Positions 11,928 to 22,246 of a DNA stretch of 64,000 bases are shown piece after piece (within the stretch, counting starts at the first letter, position 1; each line of letters begins with the position of its first letter). The position numbers were made by a program, and so were the translations under genes. The DNA is from Dipteris shenzhenensis (Eukaryota > Polypodiophyta > Polypodiopsida > Gleicheniales): NCBI GenBank assembly GCA_047967505.1, contig CM106538.1. The stretch is one strand, 5' to 3'. The notes below the pieces were generated by a model that was not told where the DNA came from, searched no databases, and worked only from the letters and a program-made list of their open reading frames with translations.

Positions 11928-13090
11928 TTGGCATCTAGCATGACTGGTTTGGACAGTGATCAGAACATAGTCGGAAGCAGTAAGGAGAAAACTGAAGGTA
12001 AGAAAGAAGAAAAGGAGGCATCTAAAAGGGAGCAGAAGTTTTTAAGCATGGAAGAAGTACAAGAATCTAAAGTAAAGCCAAAAAATAATGAAGGTCAAGA
12101 GGAATTTTTCAGAGAATTGCTACACTCAGAGATTCACATAACACTTGATCAATTGCTCAACCTAGTACCTACTTTTAATGAGCAGTTGTGCCAGAATTTC
12201 CATAAGGAACAACCTTCTATATAGCTGAAGTGGGAGTAAGAATGGGAGATGAAGAAGATGTGGAAACATATACATCCATGGTGGAGGATGCTGATTATAG
12301 AGTACCTACAGTAGATGTAGAATACAAATGACAAATAATTCCATAAATACTCATTGATGAGGGATTTGATGTAAATATATTGTAAAAGGAGTTGTATAAG
12401 AGATTTTGTGACAATGAATTGATCCTAGCACGTTTTCAGGTCAAGATAACTGATGAGAGGAGAATTCAACCATTGGGTATAGTGAGAGGTTAGTAAATCA
12501 GTATATGGGGACTGACATTTACAATAAGCTTTGTAGTACTAAGAATGGAGCTAAAAGAAAGTTCATACTCTATGCTATTGGGGTAGGCCATGGCTCTGTG
12601 CTGCAAGAGCTAAGTAGGATTGGGGAGTTGAAAGGATTACTGTCAGGAAGGGGGGAAAAAAGTATAAAATAAGTTTGATTCTAAAGAGAACTCTTCCTGG
12701 ATGCATGCAACCCATAGAGGCGGAGGAAGCTAATATGGTAGCAGAGTTAGAAGAGGATGAAGAGGATTATTTTTTAAGAAGAAACCCTTTATTAGTACCA
12801 TTGTTTGAAGTGGATGTGGTAGGAATTGTGGAGAAATATACAAATCATAAGAAGTTTAACTTGGATGCAGATCTGATTGTGTAGAGCAGCAAGCCAGGCA
12901 ATTCCAATCATAAGGCAGATGTTGACCAAAAGAAGTCTGATGACTCTGATGCTACTGAAGAAATAGTGGAAGGAGGTCTGAAAACACATATCAAAGCAGT
13001 GATTCAGGCAGAGAAAGCATTTGAAGAACATATGAGCAAGAGTGCTAGAGTGAAAGAAGATGAACTTAAAGACATGGGGGTTTCCATTTT
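11928..13090 (+). pseudogene. Ty3/gypsy Gag C-terminus and aspartic protease remnant
   Basis: The segment opens with a highly charged, probably helical stretch (SSKEKTEGKKEEKEASKREQ). After a stop it continues with the protease region: ILIDEGFDVNIL (position of the D-T/S-G active site, here D-E-G), LILARFQVKITDERRIQPLG, LTFTISFVVLRMELKESSY and SMLLG, which match the gypsy protease pattern. A stop and frame changes separate these blocks. From 12675 an acidic tail (AEEANMVAELEEDEEDYF) continues in frame to about 12880, then a spacer to about 13090. No RT is present. Confidence 0.55.
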
Positions 13091-13094
13091 CTGA

Positions 13095-13889
13095 GCTAAA
13101 ACCCTCGAGCGACGAGTGGACAAAACATGGGAGGGGTCAAAATATATAGACTCAAGTCATTTTTGGGGAGCACAAAATTCCAAATTATTTCAAGGAATAT
13201 GTAAGTAAATATGAAATATTGATGAATAGAGATAGATGTAAATATACCTTTATATAATATACATATATAATGTCCAAGTGGTGACTTATTTTATGACTTT
13301 CAAATATCCTTTCTTTTCCTTTCACCATTGGTTGGATCATGAAATTTGGAGCAAATGTCCTCTTTATAGCTCCTCAGCATGAGCTAAGAAAAATATGTTA
13401 GAGGAATATGGTTTGAAGAGCTTGCCCCAACACTATTCCACTGGCGGAATACCCTTGGAGAGCCTACAAAGAACGGGTTATAACTTTTGCTCCTTAGCTC
13501 AGATTGACGAGTTGTAAAAAGTAAAAATATTCAAAATTTGATGATCTATACAATGGTAGCTTAAAATTATAATTTTTCTATAGGTATAGAAGAGATAAAT
13601 TGGAAATTTCAAGATGTGTATGAGAGTTACAACTTTTTCCTAATTCATATTATGGCAGGAAGGAGTTCAGTAGGACCACATTTCCTTAAAAGTACTTAGG
13701 TTTGGAGAATTGGGAATATTTTGAAAATACCTCCCTCGACTTCCCATATTTGATAATGTATGAGAGATTAATTTATGATCGATAATAATAGCCTGTGGGT
13801 GCTGTAGTTTGTCGATGACAGCCTCTTGGTTGATGTCCAGGCCTTTGCTGCTCGCCCTCAAGCATGTGATCAAACTTGTACTAGAACGT
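13095..13889. other. Non-coding spacer
   Basis: No recognised gene. It contains AT-rich sequence with ATATACATATATAATG near 13255 and may be the decayed continuation of the gypsy element to its left. Confidence 0.3.
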
Positions 13890-13893
13890 TGAA

Positions 13894-14269
13894 TGTTGAG
13901 AGTTGTGGTGCCATGTGCATAGATTAAAGGCTAAGGTATGTGCTAAGGAAAGAATCAAAGTAGCCACCCTAGGATGTGGACTACATGATGTGGAGATGTG
14001 GATTGAGGACATCCACAAGGAGAGATGTGGATGAGAGGATCCCACAAGTGTTGACTATTCAAATCTATATAAGAGGCCTATCATGTATTGTTGAGCACAA
14101 GAGAAGAATGCACATTCACTCAAGATTCTGTTTATGAGTCCAAGCTAATCTATCTTGGAACCTAATTGACTTGAGGTACATGTCATGAGCATTCTCTTCA
14201 TCATGTTTCCACATAGGTTCCATCCACCTTAGAGCGCTCCATCAATCCTGAGGCATGCATGTTTTCTCA
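13894..14269 (+). repeat. 5' LTR of the non-autonomous element
   Basis: It starts TGTTGAGAGTTGTGG and ends TGTTTTCTCA. A likely TATA box (CTATATAAGAG) lies near 14070, about 200 bp before the LTR end. GATGTGGA-type motifs recur around 13975-14030. Confidence 0.9.
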
Positions 14270-14281
14270 TGGTATGAGAGC
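14270..14281 (+). promoter_or_regulatory. Primer-binding site
   Basis: TGGTATGAGAGC directly abuts the 5' LTR and differs by one base from the usual TGGTATCAGAGC. Confidence 0.8.
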
Positions 14282-16322
14282 TTAGGTATAGTATCGTAGA
14301 TTAGTTATATGCATGCCTTAGGAAGTCATGAATTCTCCTAGGATAGTTTTAATTTTAGAGTGAGAGATTTATGTTCTCTTTGTGATTGAAATATTTATGA
14401 GGAGTTCTTCTTCTTTTTCTTAGGGAGAGAGAGAGTATCTTCTTCTTCATTTCTTGAAGATGTGAGAATGAGATTTTTCAAAGTTTTGGGAGGTGTAGTG
14501 TCAGAAGTTTTGCTTCTGTGTCTTTCAAAACTACAACTACTCATGCAAGGCTACTCAATGAAGCGGCTTCCACGAGCCCTCTAGCCTCTACATCAAACTA
14601 AGGCCTACAGCCTCCACCAAGCAAAGGCTCTAAGGCTTAATGGGTGACTCATTCCTTCAGCATCCTCTTCAAACCTCCGGGCACTGCTCCATAGCACATG
14701 GACAACCAAGGCACTCTATCAATGACTACAGCCTCGACTTCTGCCAAGTCAACTGGCTCTATAGCTCCCTATGTAGCTTTGGCTACTGGCTTTAGCACCT
14801 GCCATATCCAATAGCCAGATGCCTTCTACTCTTAGCAGTGGCATAGCCTATCTACTAGCATCAGCAAACCATCCACTAGTAGACATGTGACTCGACCAAT
14901 AGGAGCACCAGGCCGTCAGCTTCCATGCCCATGCAAGCTACAGTCGGAAGCTACAGTCGGCCTCCTTCTAGCACCTGTGACTAACCAATTCCTTCCTGCA
15001 GCTTCACGGACTTCTATCTCTCGTGACGAGATTTACATATGTGCTTTTAACAGGTAGGGTGCTACTGTTGGATCAAAGGAAGCAGTGGGGAAGGGCCAAG
15101 ATCGATGCCGATAGCATCCTCCACTCTAACTTCTTTTAACGCCAGCGCCTCCTTCATCGGGTGTTGACAGATTGCAATTCGCATAAGGCAACTTAGACTA
15201 TACCATGGCAGTATAGTTTGGGGATGTGCAAATGCAAGCCAGCCCACTGCCTCAACTGAACAAAAGCTTCTCCAGTAGTGACACCCATGGCTTATAGCCC
15301 CTCAATGAGCCTGCATGAATGCCTCCAATGAGCCAACTCAAGCCAGTCTTCAACAGCTGTGACCACAGAAATAGCTTATCACCAGCCTCCTTCATTGGCT
15401 CCACACCAGCGACTCAGCTCCAGCCTCCTCTCCACGAGAAGCTCTACAGACGACATAGTGTGGCGACGACCAACTCATCACCTCCCTCTTTCTAAGGTTC
15501 TCAAATAGCCACAAGGCAGTACCAAACTGTAGTTAAATCTAGGTTTACTTTAATGTTCTTTGGTCAAAGTTTTTGCCACGTGGCAGATAAGACTCAATCA
15601 TGGTCTAATTAACTTAACCAACCATGGTTAGAGTTAGGGTTAGTTAACTACCACATAAGCATGCACAGTCAAAAGTGCCACCTAAGCACAGAGGCCCTTG
15701 CCAAGCAGAGTTTGTAAGTAGCATATGAATCCTTGTGCCACATCATTAAGGCCCCCTCTTCTTCACAAAAACTTCGACAAGCCGTAACTTCTAATCCAGG
15801 AGGAATTTGCACACACTCTAAAAATGAAAAGTGATCATCTTTTCAAGCTCCACGTGCATGTTAGATCAAAATCATTGTATGCAATTAGACATGCAATTAG
15901 ACACTACCAATATTGATAGAAATCAATTGGTAAGACCTTTGCAACAAATGATAAATCAAAGCATGAATGCACACATCATTGTCATAAGCATGCCAAAAGC
16001 TCAAGTGCATGAGATGACCATAGCAAAAAGCATGGCATCCACATAGAAAGCATCAAGGCACATGGAAGAACAAAGCTCATGCATGAAGCTACACCAAGCA
16101 AAGAAGCGAATGCCATCGTCATCAAGCCATGAGCCAAAAGGCAACATCAATGGAATGTATTGAGAAACCAAAAAAAAAAACCCTTGCCAATCTTGGCTAT
16201 ATTTTGTAAATCAAACCTGACCACTTGAGAGTAGCTATGTAAGCACCCAGGGGAGGATTTGATCTTGTAACTCACATCTGACCGCCTTGCAATAGCTAAA
16301 GGATCATGCCACCAAGGGGACG
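14282..16322. other. Internal region of the non-autonomous element
   Basis: About 2 kb with no recognisable retrotransposon domain on either strand. The 14540-15480 part is relatively GC-rich and pyrimidine-rich with many CTCC/AGCC words, and holds a short duplication AAGCTACAGTCGG at about 14935. It may be a captured or degenerate sequence. Confidence 0.5.
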
Positions 16323-16706
16323 TGTTGAGAGTTGTGGTGCCATGCGCACAGATTAAAGGCTAAGGTATGTGCTAAGGAAAGAATCAAAGTAGCCACCCTA
16401 GGATGTGGACTACATGATGTGGAGATGTGGATTGAGGACATCCACAAGGAGAGATGTGGATGAGAGGATCCCACAAGTGTTGACTATTCAAAGGGCACTC
16501 TCTATATAAGAGGCCTATCATGTATTGTTGAGCACAAGAGAAGAATGCACATTCACAAAGGATTCTGTTTATGAGTCCAAGCTAATCTATCTTGGAACCT
16601 AATTGACTTGAGGTACACATCATGAGCATTCTCTTCATCATGTTTCCACATAGGTTCCATCCACCTTAGAGTGCTCCATCGATCCTGAGGCACACATGTT
16701 TTCTCA
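16323..16706 (+). repeat. 3' LTR of the non-autonomous element
   Basis: It matches 13894-14269 over its full length, with an extra segment (GGGCACTCT) just before the TATA box. It is followed immediately by the second TTGAA target copy. Confidence 0.9.
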
Positions 16707-16711
16707 TTGAA

Positions 16712-17165
16712 TGCCTAATTTCCCCTTGCTGGCTGCAACAACATATCTATTGGCTGAAAAAAAATACTATGATAGTGTGAACTAAACCGAGTAATCATGG
16801 AAATCATGAATCTCGCTGTTGAGTTCTGTTATCTCACAGCCATCACACAACCTTCACAAAGAAGTTACTGCACAATAGACAAAGAAACCACCACATCATT
16901 CAAAGGTCTTGCAACCTTTGAAAAATCCACCTCTCTTCTCTTTTTTACCCCTCTCATCCTCTAATCTTCTTTTTTCCACTCCCTTTAAAAATCTATATCT
17001 CTAAAAATCCCAAGGCCCATATCATCCTCTTTTTCTCTAAACCTCACCAAAATCAAAGAAGAAGATAGAAGTGAGGAGTTCGAGGTTTCAAAGTGAGGAG
17101 TCCAAGCTAGAAGAAAGCAAAAGAGCAGGTTTTAAATTGAACATCGAGAATCAAAGAAAGAAAAA
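16712..17165. other. Spacer / probable gypsy leader
   Basis: No gene is recognised. The pyrimidine-rich stretch 16920-17040 and purine-rich stretch 17050-17170 directly precede the gypsy Gag frame, so this may be its untranslated leader. Confidence 0.3.
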
Positions 17166-17169
17166 AAGA

Positions 17170-18405
17170 TGAATCCAATGCCTAAAACAAGTACTAGGGA
17201 AGTGGGTATTGCATGTTTCTCTCAGTTTTATAAAGCTTTTCTCTTTATATCTTCTAGAAAAAATTTGCATTTGAAATGGCAACTCCAAAAAGGGACAAAA
17301 TGATTAGGGAGTGAAGAAAGAGCTAGAAAAGAAAAACCTATAGTTGAAGAGGGAATACATGAGGAAGTACAAAACAAAACTTAGGAGGATAATGTGAAAA
17401 TGGAAGACATAGATTACAATGATTATGGAATTCCATATACAAATTTCATTAAACTTGAAACTCAAATGCAAAACATTGAAATGTAGTTAGGAACTATTAA
17501 TGATACATTGAAGTCCCTAACTGAAGCCATATACGACTCTCAATTGGTAACTCCTATGAAAAAATCACCAACTTCTCTTAATCAAGTTGAGAGGACCACC
17601 TCTTAACTTAGAGAAACCTCTAACATTCTTAAGAACTTGAAACCACCAATTTTTAATGGGGAAGAAAAGGAGCATAATAAAGATGTGATTAACACATTCT
17701 TGCGAAAATGGCAAGGCTTCCCCATCAACCCCTCTTAAAAATCGAGTCATGGAAGCAAGTCTTTCCCTAGGAAATAAGGCCTATAAATGGTGGATGAGCC
17801 TAAGAGAAAATGATAGAATTCCCAGGTATTGGGCTGAGTTTGAACAAGCCTTCTTAAAAGAGTTTTTACCGAAAAATAAACTAGGAAGAGCGTGGGAGGC
17901 TTGGGACAATTGCACTATGGGTAAAAACACTGTAGTCTAGTATATAGCAAATTATAGGGAGGCAGTCCTTAAGCTAAAATGAATTTATGAATTCTAGAAG
18001 ATAAGGGGTTTCATGAGAGGTCTCAAAGACACTTATAAGGTTGAGGTGAGAAGAAATTCTCCCAAAACCTTTGAAGAAGCAATTAAATACACCCAAATAT
18101 ACAATGATACAATGGGGAAATCCAAAGCTGGAACTTCAGAACAAACAGGTTTTGTTCCTAAGTTCATTACATTTCCCAATTTGAAAAGGAAGGGGAATTT
18201 TAAGAAGGAGGCTTCTCAGGCACCACCTAAGAAACCTCAAACACAAAAATATCCTCTCTTGAAGAAAAAGGATTATGAAAGTTCTAGGCAGGAAAATCTT
18301 TGCGTCAAATGTTTGGGCAAAGACCATGCTACTTGGAACTACCCAAAAAATAAACAAGCAGGAGCTAAAGCCCCAAATAGACCTCCACAAAACAAGTACA
18401 TGTAG
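17170..18405 (+). pseudogene. gypsy Gag remnant
   Basis: Starting at MNPMPKTSTREV, the frame contains LKPPIFNGEEKEHNKDVINT and, after a frame break, 'MEASLSLGNKAYKWWMSL', 'WAEFEQAFLKEFLPKN' and 'WEAWDNCTMG', the classic Ty3/gypsy Gag (retrotrans_gag) signature. A Lys/Pro-rich basic linker leads to the knuckle CVKCLGKDHATWNY near 18301, where the last Cys is Tyr. Stops include a TAG at 17938 in the VV.YIANYREAV block, where Gln would be usual. It could once have packaged element RNA; it is now broken. Confidence 0.75.
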
Positions 18406-18719
18406 TGTTGCCACTTAATGGTACGGAAAGGACACTGAGGTAGATTTCTATCATGAGGAAAGGACTCACATGTGTTGTCAATCATCGGCAATGTGGCAAC
18501 CCACCTTTGGTCCTTAGGATCTAATGAGGATGCATGGAAAAATAAAGGGGCAAAGGGTAAGAGTGTGACAGTGCAACACATGATTTCTTGAACTACTCAT
18601 TAGCTAAGAAATCAAAATTGCCTGAGAGTCCAAGTGCCCATAAATATGTTGTCTCTATGGCAAAGGGTAGTGATAAAAAGGTTTGGTACATATGATACAT
18701 GGTGTAGAGGCAGATATTC

Positions 18720-19187
18720 ATGGCTATCAGGATGCCTTGCATTTCCAAATTATGTATCTCGATCAAACCGATGTTATTCTTGGTCGAGAATAGTTGTATA
18801 GTATTGGGCATAGCTTACAACAAAATTATCTTAATAACTCCATTACGTTTAAAAAAAATGGTAGAGTCTTCTAGATTTAGGGAGAACATGATGTGCCCAA
18901 CTCTCCTCTTATTTGTTTGATGGAACTGTAATGATTCCTACAATAAAAATAATGCGAGGTATATCTCTATGAACTTACTAATATTGGTGATTTTATGGCT
19001 TTTGCATCGAAAGAAGTTTTTTTTTGTGGATAATGTTAAGAAGTATAAATCTTCTTTCAATGATTCAATGCTTGAATTTAAAGATGTTTTTTGGTTTGAT
19101 TTGCCTTATGGTTTATCCCTTGAGAGAAAAGTAGATCATAGAATAGACTTAATTCTTGGATCTACCCATGTTTGTAAACCTCCATAT
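18720..19187 (+). pseudogene. gypsy protease / RT N-terminus remnant
   Basis: The frame from 18969 reads KKFFFVDNVKKYKSSFNDSM followed by LEFKDVFWFDLPYGLSLERK and VDHRIDLILGSTHVCKPPY, the conserved entry to gypsy RT ('F.DVF.-LP.GLPP.R..DH.I.L.PG..P..K.PY'). Upstream, a degraded protease tail is suggested by DVILGREWL-like residues in another frame near 18775. The copia insertion interrupts it exactly after CKPPY. Confidence 0.7.
19183..19187. repeat. Target-site duplication CATAT (left copy)
   Basis: CATAT immediately precedes the copia 5' LTR and is repeated at 24701-24705 immediately after the 3' LTR. Confidence 0.9.
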
Positions 19188-19539
19188 TGTTGAGATATCG
19201 AGCTCCACTCGTGATGTGCCAGGGTGACCGTTGTGTATTTATGTCACCGACTTTTTAGCTGCAGATGCAGTTGGTACACTGCCCACGAATAATAGCTGGA
19301 TGACAGCTATCCTTATCTACTCTAGTTCGTGGCTCAGTTAGTATGCCACCTTAGTTATTTGAGTTTGGTTTGAGACCCACATATAGGGTTCTTCTATTTC
19401 TTTGTACTAGAGTTCTTTTGGCTTACACAACTAAGAAGAGGAAAACTGTCTTCAGCCTCCACCTATGTGTGTATTCCCCCATTGTGTATGTGAGAAAGCC
19501 GCAAGTGAGACTCCTTCCCTCTCTCCCACTATCTTCACA
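19188..19539 (+). repeat. 5' LTR of the nested copia element
   Basis: It starts TGTTGAGATATCGAGC and ends ATCTTCACA; it is 352 bp long. The possible TATA motif CACATATAGGG at about 19378 is conserved in all family LTRs here. Confidence 0.95.
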
Positions 19540-19551
19540 TGGTATCAAAGC
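19540..19551 (+). promoter_or_regulatory. Primer-binding site
   Basis: TGGTATCAAAGC abuts the 5' LTR; it is one base different from TGGTATCAGAGC, which the related copy at 61252 retains. Confidence 0.85.
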
Positions 19552-20030
19552 CTTGTTCATGGTAAGGAGCTCAAGAAAGCAAACCAAGTTCGCGGTGTCC
19601 TAGTAAGAGGACCAGTGTTGCTTTCCTTTTTCGAGTTTGGGAGCAAATCTCTGCAGGTAGCACAGCCATAAGTGCAAGAGTGCATTGTCTTAGATTGAGA
19701 TGCCCTTTGTGGTGTGTCGAGAGGGCAGTATATGTTGCAGGGCCCGTTTTGAAGGCGGAAGTTCTTCGCAGGCACTCAGAAAAAGGCTTTGTTTTTGCTG
19801 TGCGACCACTGCTCTGTTGGTCGGTAAAAAGTTACCGTAGAAATTGCATCGTATGCCTGTGTGCAAAGATATTGGGAGTTGTAGAATCATGCTTGTTGCT
19901 TGTTGATGCAAAATCATCACTAGGAAGTGACTATGTGGTCAAATACCACTTTCGTCAGTTTTGCAGATCTGCCCATGTGAGGCAAAAGCTGTGTTTTTTT
20001 GCAGTGAGAATATTTTGTAGTGTTCTGTAA

Positions 20031-20962
20031 TGGCGTCTGATTCTCTTTCACAGATTGTCACTGAAAAGCTTGACAAGAACAACTTCTAGGCATGGAAGTT
20101 TAGAATGACGAATTTCCTTATGGGAAAAGGCTATTGGGAGTTCATTACAGGAAATGAAGAAGAACCAGTTCTTCCTAATGTTCCCAATCAACAAGAAATG
20201 CAAGCATTTAAAGGATGGCATGAGAGAGCCAGAAAAGTTATGTGCTGGTTGTCTATCAATATTTCGGATTCTATGATTGTGCATATTCAAGATGCAAGTA
20301 TGCCAAAGGAGGCATGGGATACTTTGGCAAAAATGTACAGCACAAATACGCAAGCCAAGAAAATGTAGCTCAAACAGGAGTTGCACAATGTGCAGAGAGA
20401 AAGTTTGAGCATCAATGACTACCACATGAAGGTGAAGAAAATTGCAGATGCACTTGCTTCCATTGGGTCACCAGTGGAAGATGATGATCTAGTTTCTGTG
20501 ACCTTGAATGGTCTGGGAAAGGATTATGCACAGTTCCAAACATCCATTGCCGTCTGTGAAAAATTTCCTGATTTTGAAGAGTTGTTTGCTCTTCTAATTT
20601 TTGAAGAGCAGAGAAATGGGGGTGCATCTTCTTCATGAGGAACTTCAAAAGAAACTATCTTCTTCTCAAATGTCGGAAGAGGTAGAGGTAGAGGTAAAGG
20701 AGGCTGATCTGCAGGCTGTGATAGAAATCAGAATATGGGGGAAACTCAAGAAAACCAGTCCTATGGAGGAGGACGTGGTAACTCTAGAGGCAGGGGGAGC
20801 CAAAGAGACCGTGGTGGATGGCAGAGAGGCCAAAATGCAAACAACAATGTTGAATGCTGCTACTGTGGTAAAATGGGTCATATGGCTAAGGACTGCTACA
20901 AAAAGCAAAATGACATTATGAATGGAAAATTACAACAAGGCAATTATGCATCTTCTAGTAGA
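20031..20962 (+). pseudogene. copia Gag of the nested element
   Basis: The start MASDSLSQIVTEKLDKNN is shared with the copy at 61795. The UBN2-type Gag follows: 'AWKFRMTNFLMGKGYWEFI', 'MPKEAWDTLAKMYS', 'INDYHMKVKKIADALASIG' and 'LVSVTLNGLGKDYAQFQ'. A Gly/Arg-rich RNA-binding linker (GGGRGNSRGRGSQRDRGG) precedes the knuckle CCYCGKMGHMAKDC near 20862. Damage includes TAG near 20090 and 20366 and a frameshift near 20640. The frame ends with TAG at 20963, which the copy at 62695 shares, so that stop may be the natural Gag terminus. Confidence 0.85.
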
Positions 20963-20965
20963 TAG

Positions 20966-21274
20966 GGTGATGACAGAAATGAGCATCTATTTATGGTGCA
21001 GCATATGACCAATTCTGTGACAAGTGCAGAAGAACGAAATGATGTGTGGTATGTTGACTCAGGTGCATCAAACCACATGACAGGTCATGTAGAATGGATG
21101 CAGGATGCAAGGAAAATGAAAAACCCAGGATTTGTGGAGACTGGCGATGATACTGCACATCCTATTGTGCAGATTGGTAAAATTCCTTTGTCTATGTAGG
21201 ATGGGAAAAAGAAATACCTGTCTGATGTATTTCATGTCCCGAACATCACCAAGAACCTGGTTTCTATTGGTCAA
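20966..21274 (+). pseudogene. copia protease region
   Basis: In frame after the TAG at 20963, the protein reaches VWYVDSGASNHMTGH, the retropepsin active site (D-S-G) in the form typical of copia elements. It continues to 'HPIVQIGKIPLSM', a TAG at 21197 (CAG in the copy at 62929), and FHVPNITKNLVSIGQMVEQG, the usual end of the protease domain. The active-site triad is intact. Confidence 0.85.
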
Positions 21275-22246
21275 ATGGTTGAGCAAGGCTTGCAGGTCAG
21301 ATTTAATTCTCATGGATGCTTTGTTGAGGATATGAAAAATAATGGTCGCTTGATAGCAAAAGGAAAGAAGAAGGGCAGGCTGTTTATGTTGGATGTGGAC
21401 ATGCCTGAATTGAGTGCAGCAATGTTTGCACATGGGACCGGTGTAGTTGCAGATATTGATATCTGGTATAAACGCACTCGTCATGTTAATATACAGCGAC
21501 TTAAATCAATGCAAGCCCAAAATATTGTTGCAAGATTGCCTAAATTCAAGGTTGCAAAAATGCATAAGGTTTGTGAAGCCTGTCAATTTGGAAAACAGGC
21601 AAGGAAACCATTTCCTAGGCATGTCCAAGAGAGTAAAAAGCCATTGGAATTAATCCACTCTGATGTGTGGACTACTAAAGCTGCATCTATTGGAGGCTGT
21701 CACTATTTTGTCACTTTTATTGATGACTTCAACAGAAAAGTTTGGGTGTATTTTATGAAAAAGAAAAGTGAAGTGTTTGGGCACTTCAAAGCTTTTAAAG
21801 CTATGGTTGAAAAAGAAACAGGCCTGCAAATAAAATGCCTAAGGTCAGAGGGAGGGGGAGAGTACCTCTCAAATGAGTTTGCAAGGTTCCTACAGGAGCA
21901 TGGCATAAAGCAGCAATATTCATGCAGTCATACCCCACAGCAAAATGGACTTGCAGAAAGGAAAAATAGGCATATTGGAGAGGTATCTCGGGCCATGCTA
22001 AATGAAAAAGATCTACCAGATTATTATTGGGTTGAAGTAGTTGCTATAGCAGTTTACATAATGAACAAGACTCCCATTACAGCAATACATGGCATGACGC
22101 CAGAGGAGATGTATACTGGTAGGAAACCAGACATTTCTCATTTGAAAATTTTTGGTTGCATTGCCTATGTTCATGTGCCAGATGAGTTGAGGTCCAAGTT
22201 GGATCCAAAAGCTGAGAAGCGTGTCTTTATTGGTTATTCTCTATAG
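21275..22246 (+). pseudogene. copia GAG-pre-integrase and integrase
   Basis: This is the longest open piece (about 323 codons). It contains the zinc-binding region (HVNIQRLK...CEACQFGKQAR), the first catalytic block LIHSDVWTTKAAS, YFVTFIDDFNRKVWVYFM, and the third block 'PQQNGLAERKNRHI'. The second catalytic block reads RSEGGGEYLS where copia integrases have RSDNGGE(F/Y), so the second catalytic Asp has become Glu; the fragment at 25936 keeps Asp (RSDGGGEY). Two TAG codons end the frame just after FIGYSL. The first HHCC histidine is also changed (YKRTRHVN instead of W..R.GH.). Confidence 0.85.

Larger units (their letters stand above)
13894..16706 (+). mobile_element. Complete non-autonomous LTR retrotransposon (2.8 kb)
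   Basis: Two direct LTRs of 376 and 384 bp flank about 2.05 kb. The element begins TGTTGAGAG and ends TTTTCTCA. It is bordered by a perfect 5-bp target duplication, TTGAA at 13889-13893 and 16707-16711. A PBS (TGGTATGAGAGC) follows the 5' LTR and a purine-rich ACCAAGGGGACG precedes the 3' LTR. The interior has no gag or pol homology, so it must have been moved by another element's proteins. By eye the LTRs differ at about 11 positions plus one roughly 9-bp indel. Confidence 0.88.
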
